From: Fennellomyces sp. T-0311 | Lineage: Eukaryota > Mucoromycota > Mucoromycetes > Mucorales > Lichtheimiaceae | DNA: 15,551 bases | Direction: 5' to 3' | NCBI GenBank assembly: GCA_025266875.1 | Contig: JALLLT010000146.1 | Coordinates: 1-15,551, forward strand | Part shown: piece after piece, positions 8,177-15,551 of the stretch | How the letters are laid out: each line of letters begins with the position of its first letter | How positions within the stretch are numbered: the stretch's first letter is position 1 | Position numbers and translations under genes: made by a program | Notes under the pieces: model-generated | Told to the model about the DNA's origin: nothing | What the model saw: only the letters and a program-made list of their open reading frames with translations | Databases searched by the model: none

Positions 8177-9087
8177 TGTATAAACGTTTTGGAAGTCATC
8201 CATTATAAACCACATGGTAAACATATATTGTATTTTAAACTTTTATATTATCATTAGGCTCCGGATACCGAGATGTTGTTGGCTTTATCGATGGAACACT
8301 TAAATGCCATAGCACAACCTATCGATTTTCAAGAGATAGTGTACAATGGCCATGCGGTATATATATATATATATCAATGAATTGGAAAACTAAATTTAAA
8401 CATGAATGTAAACCTTGTAGCGTGAACATGGTCTTAAGTACCAGGCGGTGGTAGCTCCTGATGGTATAACAGCAAGTATCATCGGACCATTTGCTGGTGC
8501 AATGCACGACCAAAACCTATATGATACAAGTGGTTTGGATCGCATAATGCAACAGCACTTTGACTTTCGTGATCGTGGCAGTCGATGCTACTATTTGTAT
8601 GGTGATCCAGCATACAGACAGACATACCATATAACTCGTTCGATTGCAGGTTATATATCTATTTTATCGCTTTATAGGTTAATGCTCATATCATACGTTT
8701 TCCGCATTAGCAAACGGCAATAATCCTGCTGAGACCCGTGCTATTCAAGATCTGAACCGTGCCATGAATAGCCTACGAATCTGCGTCGAATGGGAGTTTG
8801 GACATACCGCCACTCAATTTGCTTATTTGAAGTAGAGACCTGGCCAGAAGCTTCTATTGAGCCCAGTCGGTAGCTACTATGTAGTAGCTACTTTTCTGAA
8901 AAACTTGCAAGTCTGTTTGAATGGCGGTAACCAGACCAGCCATCACTTCGGCATTTCCCCACCGACCATATATGAGTATGTCGATGGACTGCTGCGCAAC
9001 CGCAGACAACAGCAGTGACAACAGCAGCGCCAGCAACAGCAACAGCAACAGGAACAGGAACAGGAACAAGAGCAGCAACAGGAGTAG

Positions 9088-9399
9088 CAACAACAACAAG
9101 AAGATTAAGAGTAATAAAGGTCTTTGTTTTTCTTTTAAAAAAAAAGGCATATTCGATCATATTGTTGTTTATATATCGATAATCATAATAACTTCTAAAT
9201 TTATTAACTTGACATAGGAGTGAGTGAGCAGTAGTACATATCACACATAAGAATATAAGGAATGTATATAAAAAAAGGACATAAAACAGTGTAAGTAAGG
9301 AAGCGCATAGAAACGTTTAAGAAAAGGATTTGCATAGAAAATAAATAAAAGAGACAAGTTTAAAAGGAATACATAAGAAAATAGGGAAAAAAGAGCTTA
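9088..9399. other. Shared 3' region between convergent genes of copy B
   Basis: This is the reverse counterpart of 1499-1810 in copy A, with a few base changes. A plus-strand AATAAA (within AGTAATAAAGG, ~9112) and its partners on the other strand are kept. No gene is seen. Confidence 0.55.
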
Positions 9400-12300
9400 T
9401 TACTGAGGTGGTGGAGGTGGAGAGGTGAAAGGGTCATAGTGAACGAACGGTTCAGTTAAACGAGCGGATGTATTTCTATTAAGCGGCACTGACGAGGTTG
9501 ATTGTGTAGATGGCGTAGGCGTTTCATATCGTGCTAGTGGCTGCGAAAAAGGAGGGTGTGGAACTGGACGAATTGAACGAGTGGTAGGGGGACGCTGCTG
9601 CTGCTGGTATTGTGGTGGATTTACTTGTGAAGCAGAGCGCCTGCGCATCTGCTCATCAATACCACGTAGACTCCGGGCAACCGCTTTTAAGGCATGGCCG
9701 ATTGTCCGGAAAGACTCCATCTGTGCAGCATGATGCTGACGCGCCAACTCTAGTGACTCCCGATGGTGGTGCCCAATTGAATCTATCATTTCCTCGTGCA
9801 ACTCGCGTTCAATTGCACCATTGGCGGCACGAGAAATTTCACGCCGTAACTGGTCGATCATAAGGAAGCTATTGCCCCTGTTCTCATTTTCTACTGTTCG
9901 ACGTCGACGGCGTTGCAGATGGTACTCAGGACGAACCTCTTGATCATCTACTGACTCATCACTTCCAGTAGCCGATCCATCATCTTCACCATCGCTGTCA
10001 TGGCGTCGTCGCCTAGTACCGGCAGCACCCGTCGCTCTTCTGTGCAGACCATCTCGTGCACGCTCAGAGACAACCTGCTGCATCTGCTGCCGCTGTTGTA
10101 AGCGTGCAGCATTCTGCCGCGTAGCTTCATCAACTCGAGCTTGGTTTTCAGACATCTAAAAAGTATGACAATTTACTACATAAGGATTATAATAAACCAG
10201 TGTTGGGAATTCCGATGGCGAAAATCACTTTTCGCACGAGATCCTGAATTTTCGCGAGCGAAAAATAGTTTTCGCACGAAAAATAACGCCCTTATTAAGT
10301 ATAGTATCTTATTCAGCCAATGAGGATCAAGGAGTTATTGAACAGTATGTATTAAAAAAATCTGTTACTGCGTACTAACAAAACAACGATACAAGCGACC
10401 ACTTGAACATTTCTTCCTCTGCAGGATGTCCGTCAAAGTTGCTGGATATTGATTCGGTTATTTGATCGCCTTCATCATCAATGGCTTCGAACCATTCATC
10501 CATTAAAGCAGTCCATTGATGTATGTCGTCTCGCTGCTCCGTTCGTGCTTCTTCTGAGGCTTCCCCTGTTACTTCTACAATTTCTTCTTGGTTGGCTACT
10601 ACATCTTCATGCTCGCTGCTTATTGTCCTTGATGATTGGATATTGAAGGTTGTCTGCCTTTTTTGAACGTGGAATTGCGCCGTTGCTTTACGTTTGTTGA
10701 TGTTTGACCGAACCCGAGCGATGCTTAAGACTTTATCATATGGTAAACGATTGCATCGATCACTGTGGATGAACCCCATATCACTAAACAAGCGCTCGCA
10801 TGATGCCGAGTTGACACCAATTGCCAATAGACGCCTTGCAACAAATATAAGCTCTTGGCAATCATTATTCTCGTCGGCCAACGTTCTCCAATATAGTGAC
10901 ATGTTCTTGTCTGTATATCCCGAGGCATTCTCTTCGTCGAAAGGTGGTTGTTTAAAGTGGTATTTGGCTATCTGTTGTCCCATAGTCTCTGATGTGTGAC
11001 CAGTCCATGATTTATAGTAATACTTCGCCAGTCTCGTCAGTAAACGTGGATTGAGGTCGTCGTGTGTTGTAGGCGAATGTATTAAGTGAGGTCGCTGATT
11101 AACTTCGTGCAATCGAGATCGGTAATGGAGATACTTTGCGAGAATAAGCAATGGTTGTTCCCACTGATACCATCTCCTTTCCAATCGCTGAATGAATGTA
11201 TCGACTTGACTTTCTGGCAGACGTGCTATGAATTCGGTTTTGGCAGTGGTATACATTGGTACAATCAGTAAAAATTGGTCAATGATGTCATGAAGGCGAG
11301 CATAGTTGCTTTGGAGTAGATCAAGGCTTTGTGCAAATGGCTTTAACATCGATATAATTCCTTCAACGTTGTACCAGAACACATTGTCTTCAATTGTTTC
11401 TGCTACTTGATTTGGAATTCTTCCCTCGATTTCAGGTGCTCTTCCTCTTTGTACTGCCAGCACTAGTGACTAGAAGTGCAAACTAATATAAGCATACACT
11501 TTAAATAGAAAAGCTATTATATAACAGCCTTACTTTCAACGAATCTTTGACATGTATTAGTGTTTGCAAGGAGTCGAAAAAGCTGTTCCATCTTGTCGCT
11601 GCAGGCTGTTTGAGATTTATTGCGTTATTTCCTTGTTCATCGCGGAGCTTGCTAGTTAACAGAGATGACCAGTTGAATGTGTTGATAATTTTGATTGCCT
11701 TCTGAATAACATCGTTCAGTTGGGGAAATGACTTGAGAATGTCGGCGATGGAAAGGTTCATTTGGTGCGCGAAACATGGCAGCCAAACAATGTCACAATG
11801 TTCACGGCGAAGTTGTGATCGTGCAGCTGTGTACGCGCTGGCCGAGTCTGTGACGACAGCAATAACCTTGACTCCATTTTGTTTGACCTTTGATTCAGGA
11901 TTGAATATGATGTCGTTCAGTTTGGCAACAACATCCAAGGTCCGTGCTGCTTGACCAGAAATATTTTTCGCATCCCATGCGACGCTTCGGCCTTCTGAAG
12001 TGTTAAGTATGACCCCAAATATCGACTGCTTTGACACGTTCCTCCATCCATCGCAAGTCAGTGTAACACCCGGATCATCGTTAATAGCTTCCTTTATCAC
12101 TTCGTCATTCGCATAACCAGCGACACGTGTGAGGATAGATCCGGACAGTTGCCGGCGACTCGGCAACGCAGCACGTATATTCTATTATTTATTGATAGAT
12201 TACTAAAAGAGCATAGCATTGCTGTGCTTAATTACATACCGGAAAACGGTTATTGTTCACGTACTCAAGAAGATCAAGTACTTGTTCATTTTCTATGGAT

Positions 12301-13582
12301 CGAAATGCCCAGTTTGCAGAAACAGCAGCAAGCAAGTACTTTTCATGTAAAGTTTGTTATTGTATGTCGTTATTTTGGCTAGACCCACAAGTTGAAAGTA
12401 TAGATAGTAGTCTTGAATTTTGAGATGCGCTTGAAACTTGGCTAGACCCGTCTTCTGCAGCGCTGCGTCCAGTATATTCTTTGAATGCGTCAGCGAGCTT
12501 ATTATGTAATACGCCTTGATGGAAAAGATTGTCGATAGCATCGTCAGTTAGGTATGGACATTCCTGCTAAACTATTAGATTTGAAGTGTTTCCAATGTTT
12601 CATTCATTACTTACACGAAGGTGTTCTAACCATTTATCTTTCCTTGAAATAAATTGTTTTACATTTTCAACACCTAGTTGCCTAATACAGGCTTTGCATC
12701 GAGAATAATCGTCATTCAACTTCTTTTCACTTGGTCCGTAACGTTTCTCTCTTTCGAAAAAATCACCAAGTGAACTTTGTGGACAGCCTCTGGATTTCGC
12801 TCTTGGCACCAGCGAAGAAATTGTTTGTTGCGAAGAACTTCTTGACAATGAAAAAGTAAGGGTAGGCGATGAGGCGTCACTTGACACGTCAGAAAATGAA
12901 AGTGTTGATTGCGACAGTTGTGATGACTGGGTCGATTGAGGTGATTCATTCGACACCGAACGACCAAACTGTATTATAGAATGCGAAGACATACAAGTTG
13001 CTCGGAAGAACAAAAAGCAAAGGAACATGAAACAAGGCGTTTTTATAGTCATCTGATGCATTGACCAGTTTTCGCTGCTAACTATCTATGGCAAGATTTT
13101 TCGTTGACGAAAATTATTTTTCACAAGCGAAAATTATATTTCGGCAATGGCGAAAAACCTGACGCAGTTGGAATTTCCAACACTATAATAAACTACTGAA
13201 ACAATCATCTTACTAAATGGGAAACCTCATCTACGAGCTGTTGAAACGTTGTGTATGCTTCATTTGTCCCGGTGCCACGACGTTCGCCTCCATCCTGTTG
13301 CCATCGACTGGCTCGTACCGCTTGCTCTTTTCTTCTAACGCCTCTTACACTAAGAAGTGGCAAATCGCGACGAACGTTGTTGGTCCTCGCCGTGACCTCC
13401 ACCCACAACTGCGATATATTACGCGTTACTCCATTGTCATCTCGACGTTCAAATGGGCGAAGGTCGCGAATAGCTTCGAACATTGCAGTCAGGCGTTGAT
13501 AGTCGTTACCAAAAGAGCCACGCTGTTCTGACTCTTCGCGCAACTGTTCATGGTTGTTGTTGTTGCTGTTACTATCGCTCAT
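9400..13582 (-). CDS. Accessory protein gene of copy B, exons intact but intron holds an hAT element
   Basis: Exon 1 is 13582-13214 and exon 2 is 10155-9400, encoding the same 374-aa protein as copy A. I see only two substitutions in exon 1 (ENG to DNG, PPL to PLL) and none over the 251 residues of exon 2. The original 62-nt intron is now ~3.06 kb (10156-13213) because element D landed in it. The donor GTAAGA and acceptor TTTTTAG survive at its ends, so correct splicing is possible in principle. Premature polyadenylation or cryptic splicing inside D could equally silence it, since D's gene runs in the same direction. An in-frame ATG at 13678 corresponds to the upstream ATG of copy A. The role and domain reading are as for copy A. 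Confidence 0.65.
10198..10374. repeat. hAT left end: TIR and TTTTCGC subterminal repeats
   Basis: After the TIR, TTTTCGC or its complement GCGAAAA occurs about five times within 10216-10282, in both orientations and at times as overlapping dyads (TTTTCGCGAGCGAAAA at ~10253). This matches the arrangement of transposase-binding hexamers in hAT elements. The stop codon of the transposase lies at 10375. Confidence 0.75.
10375..12992 (-). CDS. hAT transposase (BED zinc finger, RNase H-like core, hATC), with one in-frame stop
   Basis: Exons are 12992-12615, 12563-12240, 12181-11534 and 11469-10375. All introns (51, 58 and 64 nt) are GT-AG and phase 0; total ~814 codons. I start at 12992 (MSSHSIIQF); an ATG at 13061 would add 23 mostly hydrophobic residues. 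The BED finger is C99-x2-C102, H124 and, just over the first splice, C128. Then come the hAT block WAFRSIEN, PSRRQLSG, the first catalytic Asp in TCDGW (~278), the second in VVTDSAS (~346), LPCFAHQMNLS, ATRWNS and the C-terminal hATC dimerisation region with SCERLFSDMGFIHSDR. An in-frame TAA at 12357-12359 (codon ~195) interrupts exon 2 between the finger and the core. It is a nonsense mutation or lies in an intron I could not define. Everything else is open, so decay is slight. Confidence 0.85.
12993..13187. repeat. hAT right end: TIR and subterminal repeats
   Basis: TTTTCGC or GCGAAAA and near matches (TTTTCGTTGACGAAAA, CAAGCGAAAA, GGCGAAAAA) are spaced over 13069-13156, mirroring the left end. 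The terminal GGAATTTCCAACACTA is followed by the TAATAAAC duplication. Confidence 0.75.
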
Positions 13583-13875
13583 GTTTGGTGCAATGGGTTG
13601 TGCTATTATACTGAAGTTCAAAGAAGCAAAGAAAAAAAGGAAGTACATGTTCCATGATGCTTTTATTAATTGATGCATCTGTCAAAAATATGTAATCTGG
13701 TCGATTCGCAGTAGATCAAAACTGGGTAGTTTAGTCTTAATTGTCATTGGACAAAAGATTAATGTAAATCCCTTTTTTTTCTTCACAATCAGTGTAAAAT
13801 AAAATGTGAGTTTGCACTGTTCGGAATTCACATTTTCCTTTTTCGTAACGACTAACCTTTTTTGTACATTTTATT
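13583..13875 (-). promoter_or_regulatory. Outer subterminal region and leader of copy B accessory gene
   Basis: This is the reverse counterpart of 1-311 plus part of the TIR of copy A, nearly identical. It contains the optional upstream ATG (13678), the pyrimidine-rich stretch before it and AT-rich sequence to the TIR. Confidence 0.45.
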
Positions 13876-13914
13876 AGTGCAAAAACAATGTATGAAAGTC
13901 ACCCCAACCTCTCT
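13876..13914. repeat. Right TIR of copy B
   Basis: It is the inverse of 3941-3979, with one mismatch, and ends ACCCCAACCTCTCT. It is followed by the AAT duplication (13915-13917). Confidence 0.93.
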
Positions 13915-13917
13915 AAT

Positions 13918-14310
13918 TTTCTCAAATGTGGCCTTTGAGCGATTTTGAACCTGGCTTAAAACATATATTCTTTTTTTTAAACATCTTATTGGTTAAACAC
14001 TGCGCAAAATTAGAAGTATCTGTAACTTTCAAAGGTTACAGAAAGTTACAGATAGTTGCAGTACGGATGGGGCCCGTGAGAATGTACGGGGACCCCGAAA
14101 TTTTATCGCGATGGATGTTGATTAGAGTACAAAAATAGACAATGTCAATATCGGCAGCAGTATTCCGAAGTGTAACGTTCAAAAGTGCAACCAAAAAAGC
14201 AAACGGCTGAACCTAGTTTGGGCAGGAGCACTGTATTTTCTGTGCAACAAGAAGACTGCTTGGAAATTGTCGGCAGGGCAAGAGCAGAATGATCATTTAT
14301 CTTTATGTGG
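13918..14310. other. Unassigned flank between copy B and the retrotransposon
   Basis: I see no gene. The start (CTCAAATGTGG, then a Phe-free AT-rich stretch) shares short strings with the spacer left of the tRNA. TGTAACTTTC (14021-14030) and GAAAGTTACA (14041-14050) form a perfect 10-bp inverted repeat, and TGTAACGTTC recurs at 14171. GGGGCCCGT (14069-14077) and ACGGGGACCCC (14086-14096) form a GC-rich hairpin. These may be ends of another mobile element; I cannot name it. Confidence 0.4.
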
Positions 14311-14579
14311 TGTCCAGGAGTTAAGACCGAGAAGGTGTTAAGGAGTTAAGCCCGGATAAGAATTCAAATACCGAGAATTGCACTCAGCTGAATAAGCATT
14401 CAGAATCATGGATGGTACTACGTACCTGTACCACATAGTACAATAGCAGTAGAATAGTATATAAGCTTTATTGAATGGATAGTAGAACGAGATCTGATCT
14501 TCAGAATAAATCCGTGTCTCAAAGGATTCCTATTTGTCTTTATATTCCTACTATCACCTACATTCAACCAGATAACACA
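14311..14579 (+). mobile_element. Probable 5' LTR / promoter region of the Ty3/gypsy-type element
   Basis: It lies directly upstream of the gag frame. Boundaries are uncertain: candidate starts are TGTCCAGG (14311) or TGTTAAGG (14336), and candidate ends are AACA (14577) or ACA (14579). The pair TGTTA...TAACA (14336/14577) would give matching 5-bp ends. AGGAGTTAAG is repeated at 14317 and 14341. A TATA box (TATATAAGC, ~14457-14465) and a later AATAAA (~14506) fit U3-R. No clear tRNA primer-binding site is seen before the ATG. The matching 3' LTR would be outside the window. Confidence 0.45.
14457..14465 (+). promoter_or_regulatory. TATA box upstream of gag
   Basis: TATATAAGC lies ~150 nt before the gag ATG, spacing that suits an LTR promoter with a short R-U5 and leader. 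Confidence 0.5.
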
Positions 14580-14611
14580 TTTTTTTCCTTTGAATTCACC
14601 TTACTATTACC

Positions 14612-15551
14612 ATGTCACCTACTCCCGAGATTATCAAGAAGACCGAGCTTACCGGCAAGGACATCCAGGACCAAGGCCAACAGTCCGGAAAAGATATGAC
14701 CCCCGAGGTAGCCGACCACATGGAACTGGATATGGAGAACTTGTCGATCCAAGATGCACCCTTTTACGCCAAGTCCTTGACTACGTTCCGAGGTCTGCAG
14801 GAGATCTTCGAAGAAGCTGATGCTGCTTACCAAGAGGCCGTCGCTGACAAGAAAGACGCCGCCACCAAAGCCAAGCTCCTTCAAGAGGTAATGGCAGCCA
14901 AGAAGGACGTCACAGACTACAGAGAGGTCTGCCGTGAGAGGTTCCCTACCTGCAATGAGTTTTTAACTCATCAAGAAATTGCAGCCAAGAATGCCGCCGC
15001 CGCCAAAGCTGAGTCGGATAGCTTCAGCCATTTTGTGCCGAAAGACTTGCCTGCTCTGCAGATCGTTGGTGCTGAGACGTGGCATCCCACCAAGGCCACC
15101 CACATTTCGACGGAGCGTTTTCTGAACAAGTTCGAGGCAGAAGTCCGTTCCGCGAATTTCCAAGTGGAGAAGACCTGGGCAAGACTCCTTCCAAAGTGCT
15201 TGAACGACGTCCAGTCGATCTGGTTGGACGGCGAGCTCCAGAAGAATCCGGACATTACCTGGGATGAACTTCGCTGCAAGATCATCGACCAATACGACAC
15301 TCCGGAGCAGCAGCTCAAGACGATGGAGTCGGTACTCCACATGCGGCAGAGACGCAACGAGAAGGTGGCCCACTATGTACGGAAGTTCCACCAAAGATGC
15401 ATCGAGTCTGGCCTTGACAAGTACCCGCGCGTCATGAACGTTGCCCTGTTGTCGTCGCTCGAGAACAAGAACGATGTGTACGCGCTGGCCTCAACCAAGT
15501 TTGGCAATGATTTGCTGAAAGTGTCTTTGCAGGATATGGTGACGTATGTTG
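14612..15551 (+). CDS. gag: Ty3/gypsy-type Gag (capsid) protein, 3' part beyond window
   Basis: The frame is open from ATG 14612 (MSPTPEIIKK; A at -3) through the last base, 313 codons without a stop, so the gene continues. Residues ~1-50 are polar and acidic. Residues ~55-135 are Ala/Lys/Glu-rich and probably coiled-coil. Residues ~165-290 look like the retrotransposon gag core: FLNKFEAEVRS, an aromatic-Leu pattern WARLLPKCLNDVQSIW, DITWDELRCKII, LKTMESVLHMRQRRNEKV, AHYVRKFHQRC. It would form the virus-like particle shell that packages element RNA in the cytoplasm. A zinc knuckle and pol would be expected to the right. Codons are GC-ended and the frame is clearly richer in G+C than its surroundings. 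The best assignment is Ty3/gypsy rather than copia, from the gag core and its length. Confidence 0.85.
   Translation, partial: MSPTPEIIKKTELTGKDIQDQGQQSGKDMTPEVADHMELDMENLSIQDAPFYAKSLTTFRGLQEIFEEADAAYQEAVADKKDAATKAKLLQEVMAAKKDVTDYREVCRERFPTCNEFLTHQEIAAKNAAAAKAESDSFSHFVPKDLPALQIVGAETWHPTKATHISTERFLNKFEAEVRSANFQVEKTWARLLPKCLNDVQSIWLDGELQKNPDITWDELRCKIIDQYDTPEQQLKTMESVLHMRQRRNEKVAHYVRKFHQRCIESGLDKYPRVMNVALLSSLENKNDVYALASTKFGNDLLKVSLQDMVTYV

Larger units (their letters stand above)
5238..8201 (+). mobile_element. PIF/Harbinger element C, apparently complete, inserted in copy B
   Basis: The element is 2964 bp with 25-bp perfect TIRs at 5238-5262 and 8177-8201 (outer end GGATGACTTCCAAAACGTTT) and the 3-bp duplication ATT (5235-5237, 8202-8204). 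Copy A shows the empty site. It carries divergently transcribed genes: a DDE transposase (minus) and a SANT/Myb-like protein (plus), the standard two-gene content of this superfamily. TIRs are perfect and both genes stay open through clean GT-AG introns, so it looks young and possibly autonomous. It is not closely related to A/B: TIRs, gene order and introns all differ. Confidence 0.93.
4209..9087 (+). pseudogene. Broken PIF/Harbinger transposase of copy B
   Basis: Remains of the same five-exon gene as in copy A. Exon 1 is 4209-4403. Exon 2 is split into 4470-4740, 5166-5237 and 8205-8216. Exon 3 is 8258-8356, exon 4 is 8421-8649 and exon 5 is 8711-9087. The solo LTR (with its duplication) and element C sit in exon 2. 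Exon 3 has one extra A within 8302-8304 compared with copy A, a +1 frameshift right after the first catalytic Asp. Exon 5 has two nonsense codons: TAG 8833-8835 (TAC in A) and TGA 9016-9018 (CGA in A). The second and third catalytic motifs (YGDPAY, CVEWEFG) are still readable. Intron 1 has the same GAAAGC donor as copy A. The gene cannot make a transposase, but B could be moved in trans if its ends work. Confidence 0.9.
10198..13187 (-). mobile_element. hAT-superfamily DNA transposon (element D)
   Basis: The element is 2990 bp, absent from copy A, and flanked by the perfect 8-bp duplication TAATAAAC (10190-10197 and 13188-13195), the hallmark of hAT. Ends are CAGTGTTGGGAATTCC (left) and, reversed, TAGTGTTGGAAATTCC (right), 14 of 16 matching and close to the usual hAT terminus. 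It encodes a BED-finger/hATC transposase on the minus strand, with subterminal clusters of TTTTCGC/GCGAAAA at both ends. Confidence 0.95.
3941..13914 (+). mobile_element. PIF/Harbinger-type DNA transposon, copy B, with three nested insertions
   Basis: It is bounded by 39-bp TIRs at 3941-3979 and 13876-13914 (one internal mismatch) and flanked by the 3-bp duplication AAT (3938-3940 and 13915-13917). It is colinear in reverse with copy A. Removing the solo LTR, element C, element D and their duplicated targets leaves 3584 bp, against ~3590 for A. Intact flanking duplications show that B arrived by its own transposition and not by inverted duplication of A. It contains a wrecked transposase gene (plus strand) and an accessory gene (minus strand) whose exons remain open. 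Confidence 0.93.

Noticed and set aside
1..13914. A single giant palindrome made by inverted duplication of a chromosomal segment
   Set aside because: B has its own TIRs and AAT duplication on both sides and the flanks differ right at the TIR ends, so two independent insertions fit better.
14963..15394. Minus-strand ORFs of 128-143 aa opposite gag
   Set aside because: They are shadows of the GC-rich gag frame, which carries the recognisable capsid pattern.

Overview
The window is eukaryotic and is built almost entirely of nested transposable elements. Short introns (41-66 nt), an intronless-type tRNA-Lys(CTT), PIF/Harbinger elements with a SANT/Myb-type partner gene, a BED-finger hAT element and a Ty3/gypsy-type gag suggest a fungus. 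I favour an early-diverging, Mucoromycota-like fungus, but only moderately, because nothing here is a species marker. No ordinary host protein gene is recognisable.

Layout. Two copies of one ~3.59 kb PIF/Harbinger family lie head to head. Copy A occupies 1-3568, with its outer ~22 nt lying left of the window. Copy B occupies 3941-13914 and is swollen to ~10 kb by three later insertions. Between them is a 372-bp spacer carrying a tRNA-Lys(CTT) gene (3723-3795). Each copy has ~39-bp terminal inverted repeats, a five-exon DDE transposase next to the tRNA side, and a two-exon accessory gene at the outer end transcribed towards the transposase. The insertions into B are: a 420-bp solo LTR (4741-5160, 5-bp duplication TCTTA); a second, unrelated Harbinger element C (5238-8201, 25-bp perfect TIRs, 3-bp duplication ATT); and an hAT element D (10198-13187, 8-bp duplication TAATAAAC). 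The first two interrupt B's transposase, and D sits inside the intron of B's accessory gene. Subtracting insertions and duplicated targets gives B a length of 3584 bp. A is inferred to be 3590 bp, and the 6-bp difference matches one hexanucleotide repeat unit.

Right flank. From 13918 there is ~390 bp of unassigned sequence with hairpins, then a promoter/LTR-like region with a TATA box (14311-14579). A gag-like ORF of a Ty3/gypsy retrotransposon (14612 to beyond the window) follows.

How the genes work together. In both Harbinger families the transposase would supply the DDE catalytic activity, and the second gene would supply DNA binding or bridging. In C this partner is a clear SANT/Myb-like protein. 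In A/B it is a divergent protein with the same overall plan: basic or SANT-like N-terminus, acidic middle, helical C-terminal part. A keeps open exons for both genes. B's transposase is destroyed by two insertions, a +1 frameshift and two nonsense codons. Both copies share a damaged-looking donor at transposase intron 1. C looks complete. D is nearly complete but has one in-frame stop.
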